Assembly: GCF_006974125.1 (NCBI RefSeq)
Contig: NZ_CP037858.1
Span: 310,001 to 374,000 of the forward strand
Direction: 5' to 3'
DNA length: 64,000 nt
Origin: Stenotrophomonas maltophilia
Lineage (GTDB): Bacteria; Pseudomonadota; Gammaproteobacteria; Xanthomonadales; Xanthomonadaceae
The position numbers were made by a program, and so were the translations under genes. Under the pieces are notes generated by a model. It made no database searches, was not told where the DNA came from, and saw only the letters and a list, made by a program, of their open reading frames with translations. Of the stretch, positions 35,267-43,786 are shown one piece after another (position 1 is the first letter of the stretch; each line of letters begins with the position of its first letter).

Positions 35267-35659
35267 CTATTCCGGCTCCGGCAGCGCGTAGACCAACCGG
35301 TAATCGTGGCGGCCTTCACTGATGGAGATCTCCAGTGTGCCACTTAAGCCGAGCAGTCCTTCACTGCCCGAATCGGGCACCACCACCACGCTCAGCTCCG
35401 GCGTCCCCCGGGTCATCAGACCGTTGTGCTGCAAGGTGAAAGCACCCTGACGCCCAGCCAGCGTGGCCGTTACCCGTTCCATCGCCACATAGCCCGCCGA
35501 GCCCTGCACCGGGCTGCGGAATGCCAGCATCTGGCCGACACTGCTGCCCTGCAGGTCACCATGGAAGACCTTGTCGATCGACATCACCCCGATCGGGCCA
35601 TCGTTGCCACCGATCGGCAGCAGGTTCACTTCAAAGGTACCGCGCGCTTCGCCCTGCAT
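35267..35659 (-). CDS. DUF3224 domain protein
   Basis: This 130-residue soluble protein matches the DUF3224 family (allene oxide cyclase-like barrel) along its full length: ARGTFEVNLLP, SIDKVFHGDLQGSSVGQML, SAGYVAMERVTATLAGR and VVPDSGSEGLLGLSGTLEI. Family members are small single-barrel proteins with no established function. ATG 35659 is the start. It is convergent with the FixJ-like gene and follows an EamA-type transporter gene on the same strand, 33 bases away, suggesting a two-gene transcript. Confidence 0.88.
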   Translation of the reverse strand: MQGEARGTFEVNLLPIGGNDGPIGVMSIDKVFHGDLQGSSVGQMLAFRSPVQGSAGYVAMERVTATLAGRQGAFTLQHNGLMTRGTPELSVVVVPDSGSEGLLGLSGTLEISISEGRHDYRLVYALPEPE

Positions 35660-35692
35660 CCTGCTCTCCCTCGTCGATGGGTTTGAACGCTG

Positions 35693-36127
35693 CTACTTCT
35701 TCGTCGCCAGTACGATCACCCCGGCCACCACCAGGCCGATGCCGCTCCACTCCCGCAGGGTCGGACGTTCGCCAAGCAGCAGGTAGGCCAGCACGATCAC
35801 CAGCACCACACTGAATTTGTCGACCACTGCGACCTTGGCCAGCTCACCACTCTGCAGCGCGCGGAAATAGAACAGCCATGAAGCGCCGGTAGCCAGTGCC
35901 GACAGCACCAGGAACAGCTGGGTGCGGCCCGGCAGCAGCAACGGATTGGACCATTTGCCGGTGACCACCACCAGCGGCAGGATCACCGCGGCCACCACCA
36001 GGGTGCGGATCGCCATGGCCAGGTCCGAGTCGACGCCCTTGACGCCAACCTTGGCGAACAGCGCGGTCAACGCTGCGAACACGGCAGACAGTCCGGCCCA
36101 CAACAACCATTGCGGCAGGTTCTGCAT
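35693..36127 (-). CDS. EamA-type half-size transporter
   Basis: This is a 144-residue membrane protein with five helices forming a single EamA repeat, whereas most drug/metabolite transporters have two. Such half-size members are thought to work as dimers. Features include WLLWAGLSAVFAALTALFAKVG and the C-terminal ERPTLREWSGIGLVVAGVIVL. ATG 36127 gives a clean N-terminus; ATG 36148 would add seven residues. The substrate is unknown. The DUF3224 gene follows closely. Confidence 0.87.
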   Translation of the reverse strand: MQNLPQWLLWAGLSAVFAALTALFAKVGVKGVDSDLAMAIRTLVVAAVILPLVVVTGKWSNPLLLPGRTQLFLVLSALATGASWLFYFRALQSGELAKVAVVDKFSVVLVIVLAYLLLGERPTLREWSGIGLVVAGVIVLATKK

Positions 36128-36213
36128 GAAGTGCTGCTCCCGGTTCAAAGGGGGGTGCCGACAACGCTACTCCCATTGCCCGCCCGCGCAAGTACGGCAA
36201 CGGCACGTGCAGA

Positions 36214-37386
36214 TCATGCGCGCTGCAGGCGACGCTTCAACTGTGTATCCATCAGGCCCACCGCCAGCAGCACCGCGCTGGTCAGCCAGCCAGCGGCCAG
36301 CAGATGGGTGTGCGGCAAGACTACGCCCAACACCACCAACGCCGTGGCGCCGATCAGATGCGAATACGGTGCGCGCCCGTACACAATGCGCTTGTACAAG
36401 GCGCTGCCCAGCAGATAGATCAACGGCCCGGCAACCAGCACCGTGGCGTAGACCGGGGTCACCGCTGCGCCAGGATGGTCCATGACCAGGTCATTGCCCA
36501 CCGCGGTGGCGATGATGCCGGCGATCAGCAACGCATGCACGTAGTGGAAGTTGGCGCCCATCCGGCCGGGGTCCTCGGAATGGGTGATCGCCGCAGTGGC
36601 GTCGCGGCTGGAGATGCCGAAATACAGCCACCACATGGCGATGGTGCCTGCGAAGGTGGCCAGCACCGCCGAGACCACATCGCCGCTCCAGTGCTCGACC
36701 TCGCTGAGCACGCCGCCAGTGGCCAGCAGCGTCTCACCCAAGGCGACGATGACGAACAACTGGCAACGCTCGGCCAGGTGCCCGCCTTCGATGGTCCACT
36801 CGCGGGTGTGTGAGCGGCCCAACCCAGGAAACGCGAAACCGAACATCGGCGAGATGTACTCGCAGGCCACCGCCACCGCCCACAATGCCAGGCGCAGGTT
36901 GCCCTCGGCGGCAGCGCCCGCCAGCCAGAAGCAGGCCGACACGCTCACCCACGCCAGCATGCGGCGGAAATTGGGCGCCAGCGGGTGGCGACGCCCGACC
37001 TCCAGCAGCACGAACACCGTGCGCCCGACCTGCATGGTGGCGTAGGCCCCCGCGAAGACCCAGGCGCGATCAGCGAAGGCCTCGGGAATGGACGAGGACA
37101 TCAGCAGCGCCAGCAGCATGGTGACGAACAGCAGGCTGCGGATGCGTGGCGCCTCCGGATCGAACCAGTTGCTGACCCAGCAGGCGTACTGCCAGCCCAG
37201 CCAGACTGCGAACCACAGCACCAGCGTCTGCATCACGCCGACCAGGTCCAGGTGATGCAGCAGATGATGGCTTAGCTGGGTAACCGCAAATACGTAGACG
37301 AGGTCGAAGAACAGCTCTTCGTAGGTGACGCGGGCGTGGTGGCCATCGCGCTGGCGCAGGGCGGGCAGTCGCAGTCGTGTGCTCAT
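36214..37386 (-). CDS. LtrA family membrane protein
   Basis: This 390-residue protein has about ten membrane helices and belongs to the bacterial low temperature requirement A family. The N-terminal family motif is clear (VTYEELFFDLVYVFAVTQLSHHLL), as are the mid-protein ERCQLFVIVALGETLLATGG and later MWWLYFG. The name comes from a Listeria mutant, and the molecular function is unknown. ATG 37386 is well supported. A small membrane-protein gene lies nine bases upstream on the same strand, so the two are probably one operon. Confidence 0.92.
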   Translation of the reverse strand: MSTRLRLPALRQRDGHHARVTYEELFFDLVYVFAVTQLSHHLLHHLDLVGVMQTLVLWFAVWLGWQYACWVSNWFDPEAPRIRSLLFVTMLLALLMSSSIPEAFADRAWVFAGAYATMQVGRTVFVLLEVGRRHPLAPNFRRMLAWVSVSACFWLAGAAAEGNLRLALWAVAVACEYISPMFGFAFPGLGRSHTREWTIEGGHLAERCQLFVIVALGETLLATGGVLSEVEHWSGDVVSAVLATFAGTIAMWWLYFGISSRDATAAITHSEDPGRMGANFHYVHALLIAGIIATAVGNDLVMDHPGAAVTPVYATVLVAGPLIYLLGSALYKRIVYGRAPYSHLIGATALVVLGVVLPHTHLLAAGWLTSAVLLAVGLMDTQLKRRLQRA

Positions 37387-37395
37387 GGCCGTCCT

Positions 37396-37662
37396 TCAGC
37401 GCGCCAGGCGCCAGTACAGCAGACCGGCCAGCAAGGCCGGCACGGCGAACACCAGCAGCAGGATCGGCAGCTCCTCGCGGACGGCGTAGCCTGCCTTGCT
37501 CACGCCCACCCACATGTTGGCCACCGTCACCAGCAGCCAGGTGGCGGTGAACGCAATCAGGGCCGCGGGCAGCTGTGACTGGCCTACGCTCCACAGCCGC
37601 CCGAACAGCAGGAATACCCCCAACAGCAGAACCCCACCCACCATCACCAGAAGCACGTGCAT
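37396..37662 (-). CDS. Small membrane protein upstream of ltrA-like gene
   Basis: This 88-residue protein has three membrane helices (VLLVMVGGVLLLGVFLLFG; ALIAFTATWLLVTVANMW; LPILLLVFAVPALLAGLLYW). ATG 37662 is chosen because AAGGAGA sits just before it; the longer open frame to 37776 has no ribosome binding site and unlikely composition. I do not recognise a family. It is the first gene of a likely pair with the LtrA protein and may be its partner. Confidence 0.8.
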   Translation of the reverse strand: MHVLLVMVGGVLLLGVFLLFGRLWSVGQSQLPAALIAFTATWLLVTVANMWVGVSKAGYAVREELPILLLVFAVPALLAGLLYWRLAR

Positions 37663-37780
37663 GGTCCATCTCCTTGAGCCTGCTGGCAGGCTAGCCGCGG
37701 CCGATTCTGCGCTCCAGCCGATGATCGTGGTTTCACCTTCCAGCCCCGACGAACAATCCGGGCCTGCGTGCCGCATGGCA

Positions 37781-37799
37781 AACGAGAACAGTTCCCATT
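37781..37799 (+). promoter_or_regulatory. Candidate Fur box before fecI-like gene
   Basis: AACGAGAACAGTTCCCATT matches the 19-base Fur consensus of this group (AATGAGAATNATTCTCATT) at 14 of 18 defined positions and keeps its symmetry. It lies 66 bases before the sigma-factor start, as expected for an iron-repressed fecI gene. Confidence 0.55.
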
Positions 37800-37864
37800 A
37801 GTATTGCGTCATCGCGCAGGGATGCCCTCCCTGTGCCCGCCCTTTACCCCCACTGCCGTTCCGG

Positions 37865-38389
37865 ATGTCCCGCCTGCCCTCTCCCTGCCCGCCTGCGCCG
37901 CCGCTGATGTCCTCGCTGGTGCGCCATTACGAGGAACTGGTGGAATATCTCCGCCGCCGTTTCCGCTCGCCGGGACTGGCCCGTGAGGTGGTGCACGATG
38001 TCTGCGTGCGCCTGCTGGAGCGCCCGGTCGCGCACGACGCACGCCAACCGGTCGCGCTGCTGCGGCGGATCGCACACGATGCCGCGGTGGACCGCTGCCG
38101 CGCCGAGGATCTGCGAAGGCACTGGGTGGAGGCACGTGCCGAGCTGCCCGATGACACCTGCCCGCGCCCCGGGCCGGAGCAGCAGGCGCAGGGACAGCAG
38201 GCAATGCAGCGACTGGGCGCGACCATTGAGCGCATGCCCTGCCGCCGCCAGCAGGTCTTCGTCCTGCACAAGATCCATGAACTGCCGCAGGCCGAGGTTG
38301 CCCGCCGCATGGGCATCGGCCTCAAGGCGGTGGAGCGCCACCTGCGCCTGGCCATGGCCGATTGCCAACTGTCGGCTGGCCTGCGATGA
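37865..38389 (+). CDS. fecI: FecI-like ECF sigma factor
   Basis: This is a group IV sigma factor of 174 residues from ATG 37865, or 160 from ATG 37907 (MSSLVRHYEE), which may be the true start. Region 2 (VRHYEELVEYLRRRFRSPGLAREVVHDVCVRLLE) and region 4 (MPCRRQQVFVLHKIHELPQAEVARRMGIG) are complete. It is followed by an overlapping anti-sigma gene and a receptor with a signalling domain, the standard iron-starvation cell-surface signalling set. It should drive the fecA-like gene when the receptor binds its ferric ligand. A candidate Fur box lies upstream. Confidence 0.92.
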   Translation: MSRLPSPCPPAPPLMSSLVRHYEELVEYLRRRFRSPGLAREVVHDVCVRLLERPVAHDARQPVALLRRIAHDAAVDRCRAEDLRRHWVEARAELPDDTCPRPGPEQQAQGQQAMQRLGATIERMPCRRQQVFVLHKIHELPQAEVARRMGIGLKAVERHLRLAMADCQLSAGLR

Positions 38390-39234
38390 GTGCACAGCCG
38401 CCGCCGACACCGCAACCGCCGGTCCAACCCGCCACCACCGACCAGGTGCTGGACCAGCATCGGGATGCCCTGAAGGAACGCTTCCCCATGCCCAGCGCGG
38501 AGGCCCTGCAGCGTCGTCGCGGTGGGCGTGCGGCGAAGATCGTCCTGCCGCTGCTGCTGATCGCGGCCACTGGCGTGTTCATTGCCGACCCGGCATGGCA
38601 GGCGCATGACTATCGGACTGCGGTAGGCGAACGCCGCGACATCCGACTGCCCGATGGCAGCCATCTGCTGCTCGACGCCGGCACCCATCTGCAGGTCCGC
38701 AGGCACATTCGCTCGCGGCAGGTGTTGCTGGTGCAGGGCCAGGCCCGTTTCCAGGTGCAGCACTCGACCTGGCGCCCGTTCGAGGTCGAGGCCGGGCCGG
38801 TGCATGTGCGCAACTACGGCACGGTGTTCGACGTTGACCGGCAGGGCAACCTCAGCGAGGTAACCCTGTGGCGCGGCGAGGTGGGCGTGCGTGTGGATGG
38901 CGGGGGTACCGAGCAGCGCCTGAAGCCAGGGCAGCGTGTGCTGGCCCAGCCGGGATCGTTGTCGCCACCCGAGCCGGTCAGCCCGGATCGGGCCGACTGG
39001 ACCCGTGGTCGCCTGCAGTTCGATCGCCTGCCGCTGGCCGAAGTGCTGCGCATCCTGCAGCGTTATCACGACCGCCCCATCGTGCTGGATGACCCGCAGC
39101 TGGGACCGCTGCAGGTCTCGGGCGTGTTCGATGCCGATCACGCCGAGACCGCCGTTGCGCTGCTGCCGGAGATCCTGCCGGTGCAGGTGCATACCGGCGC
39201 TGATGGCAGCCTGCATCTGCGCGCCCGCGATTGA
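38386..39234 (+). CDS. fecR: FecR-like anti-sigma factor
   Basis: This 282-residue inner-membrane regulator starts at ATG 38386, overlapping the sigma gene by four bases. A short cytoplasmic segment is followed by one membrane helix (AAKIVLPLLLIAATGVFIA). The periplasmic FecR domain (RRDIRLPDGSHLLLDAGTHLQV; VEAGPVHVRNYGTVFDVDR; LWRGEVGVR) precedes a C-terminal STN-contacting region (LAEVLRILQRYHDRPIVLDD). It passes the signal from the receptor to the sigma factor. The N-terminal cytoplasmic part is short and lacks the usual tryptophan-rich DUF4880 motif, so sigma binding may differ in detail. Confidence 0.92.
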   Translation: MSAQPPPTPQPPVQPATTDQVLDQHRDALKERFPMPSAEALQRRRGGRAAKIVLPLLLIAATGVFIADPAWQAHDYRTAVGERRDIRLPDGSHLLLDAGTHLQVRRHIRSRQVLLVQGQARFQVQHSTWRPFEVEAGPVHVRNYGTVFDVDRQGNLSEVTLWRGEVGVRVDGGGTEQRLKPGQRVLAQPGSLSPPEPVSPDRADWTRGRLQFDRLPLAEVLRILQRYHDRPIVLDDPQLGPLQVSGVFDADHAETAVALLPEILPVQVHTGADGSLHLRARD

Positions 39235-39305
39235 TTGCTCCCGCGAGGGTGGGTTGCGCGCCGTCCCATCCGGCAGGTGCTTGAACCCTTCCGAAGGACC
39301 CTTGC

Positions 39306-41732
39306 ATGACCCGCCCTGTTCCGCCTGCCGCCCTGCGTCGGTTGGCCCCTGCCCTGCTCGCCGCCTGCCTGTGCGCGGCCCTGCCCGCCATGGCGCAGAG
39401 CGCTGCATCCGCGCCCGTCGAGCTTCACCTGCCCGCCGGCCCGCTGCATGCGTCGCTCAATGCGCTGGCGCGCCAGAGTGGCATCCAGCTGTTGTTCGCC
39501 GCCGACAGTGTGAGTGGCCGCAGCGCACCGGCAGTTGATGGCCGCTACACCCCGCGTGAGGCCCTGCAGCGGCTGCTGGCCGGGCAAGGCCTGGCGATGC
39601 AGGAACGTTCGCCGGGTGTGTTCGTGGTGAATGCCGCGCCAGCGCCGGCGAAGCCGCGCACTCCGGCCCGGGCTGCATCATCGGCGCCGTCATCCGCCAC
39701 GACGACGTCGCTGGCCCGCGTCACTGTGTCGGCCTCGACCGCACGCATGCCGCAGGGCGAGACCGCCATGCCCAACACCATCACGGTGCTGACCCGCGAG
39801 GACATCGCCCAGCAGCTGGCGCTGGGTTCGGATGTGTCGCGGGTGCTGTCGTCACAGATCCCGGCGTTCGCCCCGGCGCGCGAGAAGATGTCGAACTATG
39901 GCGAAACCATGCGCGGCCGCGGCATCCTGTACATGGTCGACGGCGTGCCGCAGTCGACGCCGCTGCGCGATGGCTCGCGTGATTCGCACACCATCGACCC
40001 GGCGATGATCGAACGCATCGAGGTCATCCACGGCGCCAACGCGCTGCAGGGCATCGGCGGTACCGGCGGCATCGTCAACATCATCACCCGCAATGCACCC
40101 AGCGAGCCGGGCGCGTTCCTGCTCGATACCAATGTCAGCTACAGCGCTGCCCTGCCCAGCCGCCACGATGACAACGGCCAGCGCGGCTCCGCCCTGGTGG
40201 GCGTGCGCGGCGAGCAGTTCGACCTGGTCGCCGGCCTGGCCTATGAGAAGCAGGGCCTGTACCACGACGGCGAGGGCCGATCGATCGGCACCAATGCGCA
40301 GGGCGAGCTGATGGACTCGACCTCATCGAACGTGTTCGCCAAGCTGGGCTGGAACATTGCCGAGGGCCACCGCCTGCAGGTGATGGCCAACCGCTACGAA
40401 CTGCGCGGGCTGGACAACTACCTGGCCATCAATGGTGACTACCGGACCGGTCGCCCGACCATTTCGGTCCCCGGCGATACGCCGCTCGATCCGCCGATGA
40501 ACCGCTCGCGTTCGCTGACCGTGGACTACAGCGCCGACCTGCTCGGCGGCCGTTTCCAGGCGCAGGCCTTCGCGGTGGATTTCGAAGGACGCTACGGTGC
40601 CAGCCAGTGGGACCCGTGGGGCAACACCGGCGCCAATGCCGCCTGGGACCAGACCCAGAACGAATCGGACAAGCGCGGCTTCAAGCTGACCCAGAGCTGG
40701 GCCCGCATCGCCGATACCACGCTGGACGTGACCCTGGGCCTGGACGGCCTGCGCGACCGCACCCACCAGGTGCTGCTGGCCAGTGGCATGAACTGGGTGC
40801 CGCAGACCACCTACCAGAGCCTGTCACCGCTGCTGCAGCTGCACTGGTGGCCGACCGATCACCTGATGCTGTCCGGCGGCCTGCGTTACGAAAAGGGCGA
40901 GCTGGAAGTGGGTGACTACACCACCCTGCCCCGTTACGGCGCACGCAAGGTGGCCGGTGGCAAACCGACGATGAGCGAGACCCTGCCCAACTTCGGCGCG
41001 GTCTGGTACATCAACGATCGCCTGAACGCCTATGCCTCGTACTCGGAAGGCTACACCGTGGCCGACGTCGGCCGCGTGCTGCGTGCGATCAACCGCGACG
41101 GACAACGCGTGGACAGCCTCATCGACCTGTCACCGGTGGTGTCGGACAACCGCGAGATCGGCCTGGAGTACGACGATGGCCGCTTCAGCGGTGACATTGC
41201 CTACTACACCTCCGAATCCAAGCTCGGCTCGGTACTGATCTACGATCCAGGCATCGATGCCTATGCGGTGCAGCGCCAGGCCACCCGTGTGGAAGGCTTT
41301 GAAAGCAACCTGCGCCTGCGGTTGGGCGACAGCCGCCTCGGCCTGGGCTATGCACGCGCCAATGGCCGCTACGACGCCGACGTCGACGGTCGCCTCGACA
41401 GCGACCTGGCTGGTGTGAACATCGCACCGAACCGGCTGACCGCGTTCTGGGAACAGAGCTGGACGCCACAGCTGAGCACCCGCCTGCAGGCCAGCCATGC
41501 GTTCGACCGCGACTTCGACCTGCGTGGCGTGCAGGTGGCCGAGTTCAAGGGTTACACCACCGTGGATCTGGTCGCGCGCTACACGCTGGACAAGCATGCC
41601 TTCACGCTGGGCGTGCAGAACCTGGCAGACAAGCAGTACATCAGCTACTACTCGCAGACCACGCCGTCGAACCCGAGCTATTTCTCCGGCCGCGGCCGGG
41701 TGCTGACGCTGGGGTGGCAGTACCGGTACTGA
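39306..41732 (+). CDS. FecA-like TonB-dependent receptor with signalling domain
   Basis: This 808-residue outer-membrane receptor has a signal peptide (LAACLCAALPAMAQS) and an N-terminal STN signalling domain (LHASLNALARQSGIQLLFAAD; YTPREALQRLLAGQGL). The TonB box region and plug (NTITVLTREDIAQQL; IERIEVIHGANALQGIGGTGGIVN) precede a 22-strand barrel ending in LGWQYRY. The STN domain contacts FecR when a ferric ligand binds outside, switching on the sigma factor. The ligand is unknown; this plug type is common for ferric siderophores. The gene ends 95 bases before blaL1. Confidence 0.94.
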   Translation: MTRPVPPAALRRLAPALLAACLCAALPAMAQSAASAPVELHLPAGPLHASLNALARQSGIQLLFAADSVSGRSAPAVDGRYTPREALQRLLAGQGLAMQERSPGVFVVNAAPAPAKPRTPARAASSAPSSATTTSLARVTVSASTARMPQGETAMPNTITVLTREDIAQQLALGSDVSRVLSSQIPAFAPAREKMSNYGETMRGRGILYMVDGVPQSTPLRDGSRDSHTIDPAMIERIEVIHGANALQGIGGTGGIVNIITRNAPSEPGAFLLDTNVSYSAALPSRHDDNGQRGSALVGVRGEQFDLVAGLAYEKQGLYHDGEGRSIGTNAQGELMDSTSSNVFAKLGWNIAEGHRLQVMANRYELRGLDNYLAINGDYRTGRPTISVPGDTPLDPPMNRSRSLTVDYSADLLGGRFQAQAFAVDFEGRYGASQWDPWGNTGANAAWDQTQNESDKRGFKLTQSWARIADTTLDVTLGLDGLRDRTHQVLLASGMNWVPQTTYQSLSPLLQLHWWPTDHLMLSGGLRYEKGELEVGDYTTLPRYGARKVAGGKPTMSETLPNFGAVWYINDRLNAYASYSEGYTVADVGRVLRAINRDGQRVDSLIDLSPVVSDNREIGLEYDDGRFSGDIAYYTSESKLGSVLIYDPGIDAYAVQRQATRVEGFESNLRLRLGDSRLGLGYARANGRYDADVDGRLDSDLAGVNIAPNRLTAFWEQSWTPQLSTRLQASHAFDRDFDLRGVQVAEFKGYTTVDLVARYTLDKHAFTLGVQNLADKQYISYYSQTTPSNPSYFSGRGRVLTLGWQYRY

Positions 41733-41746
41733 TCCATGGCGTCCTT

Positions 41747-41824
41747 ATGGGAGCCATGAAATCTATGCGAGACGCGATGAAGGAGGCCCATGCTAGTTTC
41801 TGGGCCTCCTTCAAGCGGACGTGA
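41747..41824 (+). CDS. Candidate leader peptide before blaL1
   Basis: This open frame of 25 codons runs from ATG 41747, or 22 from ATG 41756 behind GGGAG. It contains MKSMRDAMKEAHASFWASF, which would form an amphipathic helix, and ends in TGA three bases before the blaL1 start. Four in-frame ATG codons lie in its first 11 positions. The same bases form the 12-bp hairpin at 41779-41812, so translation of the peptide would open the hairpin. It is not known to me from the literature and may be chance coding over a structured RNA. Confidence 0.4.
   Translation: MGAMKSMRDAMKEAHASFWASFKRT
41779..41812 (+). promoter_or_regulatory. 12-bp hairpin in the blaL1 leader
   Basis: GAAGGAGGCCCA and TGGGCCTCCTTC form a perfect 12-bp stem with a ten-base loop, ending 15 bases before the blaL1 ATG. 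No T-run follows, so it is more likely an RNA control element or a factor-dependent stop for the fecA-like transcript than an intrinsic terminator. Confidence 0.55.
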
Positions 41825-42700
<876 letters not shown>

Positions 42701-42733
42701 TTCTCTACAAAGAGCAAGTCGGCCGCGTGGAAA

Positions 42734-42758
42734 GGTGCCGGTCAGACCGACCGGCACC
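42734..42758. terminator. Hairpin between convergent blaL1 and DUF411 genes
   Basis: GGTGCCGGTC-AGACC-GACCGGCACC is a perfect 10-bp stem with a five-base loop in the 67-base gap between convergent stops. It probably ends transcription from both sides; there is no T-run. Confidence 0.55.
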
Positions 42759-42767
42759 CACCGCCTA

Positions 42768-43304
42768 TCAGCCACCCTGCCCGTGCTGGGCAAACGGCTC
42801 GGTGCTGCCGTCGGTGCGCACCAGCTCGACGGTATACGGCTGCACGTAGCCGTCAGGCATTTCCATTCCCGGCGAACCGGCCGGCATGCCGGGCAGCACC
42901 AGCCCGCGCGCCGCCGGTCGTTCGGCCAGCAGGCGCTTGATGTCCTCAGCCGGAATATGGCCCTCGACCACATAACCGCCGATCTCGGCGGTATGGCAGG
43001 ACGCCTTGCCGACCGGTACACCCAGGCGGACCTTGATCGGGTTCATGTCATCGGTGTCGCGCACATCGACCTGGAAGCCGGCGGCCTTCAGGTGGTCGAC
43101 CCAGATGCCGCAGCAACCGCAGCTGGCGGTCTTGTGCACGATGGCCACCGGCAAGGCCGGGTCGACCTTGGCCGGGCTGGCCTGGGCCTGGGCCGGTGCC
43201 TCGCTGGCGACCGGCGCCGCAGAGGATTCTTCGGCGGCACGAGCGCAGGCGGTGGTGGCCAGCACGGTGCCCAGCAGCAGGCCGAGGGAGAGAGTACGGT
43301 TCAT
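42768..43304 (-). CDS. DUF411 metal-binding lipoprotein
   Basis: This is a 178-residue envelope lipoprotein (lipobox LATTACARA). DUF411 proteins bind metals, mainly copper, and are found in copper- and silver-resistance clusters. The family core is clear: KTASCGCCGIWVDHLKAAGF with the C-x-C-C motif, then VGKASCHTAEIGGYVVEGHIPAEDI. An Ala/Pro/Ser-rich linker joins the lipid anchor to the domain. The CopL-like gene lies 115 bases upstream on the same strand, consistent with copper control. Confidence 0.92.
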   Translation of the reverse strand: MNRTLSLGLLLGTVLATTACARAAEESSAAPVASEAPAQAQASPAKVDPALPVAIVHKTASCGCCGIWVDHLKAAGFQVDVRDTDDMNPIKVRLGVPVGKASCHTAEIGGYVVEGHIPAEDIKRLLAERPAARGLVLPGMPAGSPGMEMPDGYVQPYTVELVRTDGSTEPFAQHGQGG

Positions 43305-43419
43305 TGAGTGATTCCTTTGCAGAGGCGGGGAACGTAGCCCGCCGCCCGCGCATCGAAGGCGCGGGCAGAGTCGAGAAGAAGGCGAGCAGCTACGGCAGGC
43401 GCGTGAGGCCTGCAGGAAA

Positions 43420-43761
43420 TCACACGATCGGGGGCCGCATCGGGTCCGGCATCGGCGGCGGAGCGCGTTGCTGGGTACTGGCCGGAACGGGCGCCTCGCG
43501 CCATGGCGAGGCCGGCATTCCGTTCAATGTCGCCAGCATGCCCAGGCAGGCCGGTGGGCATTCGCACTCACCGCTCTGGCAGGCTGCCGGGACCGCATCA
43601 TCGCAGCAGCCCGCCACAGCCATCGCGGCCGAGTGCGGCGCAGCGCAATGGTCCTGGCTGGCTGGACCGCTGTACGAAGACGCCGCGAGTGCCAGCGCTG
43701 GTGCATTCAGCACCAGGGCGACAAGCAACATCCATCGCAGCAGCAGGCCAGGCAGGTTCAC
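43420..43761 (-). CDS. copL: CopL-like metal-binding regulatory protein
   Basis: This exported protein of about 113 residues starts from GTG 43761 (the frame is open to ATG 43812, overlapping the next gene). After a hydrophobic signal (LLLRWMLLVALVLNAPALALA) comes a Cys/His-rich segment (SQDHCAAPHSAAMAVAGCCDD; CQSGECECPPACLGML), then a Pro- and Met-rich tail. This matches CopL, which in Xanthomonas and Stenotrophomonas is needed for copper-induced expression of copAB. No copAB is adjacent here; the DUF411 gene follows. The start is uncertain. Confidence 0.75.
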   Translation of the reverse strand: MNLPGLLLRWMLLVALVLNAPALALAASSYSGPASQDHCAAPHSAAMAVAGCCDDAVPAACQSGECECPPACLGMLATLNGMPASPWREAPVPASTQQRAPPPMPDPMRPPIV

Positions 43762-43786
43762 CCGCCGATGATAGCCGATGCGCGCG

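Noticed and set aside
41779-41812. Intrinsic terminator for the fecA-like gene
   Set aside because: The stem is strong but no T-run follows and blaL1 starts 15 bases later; listed as a regulatory hairpin instead.
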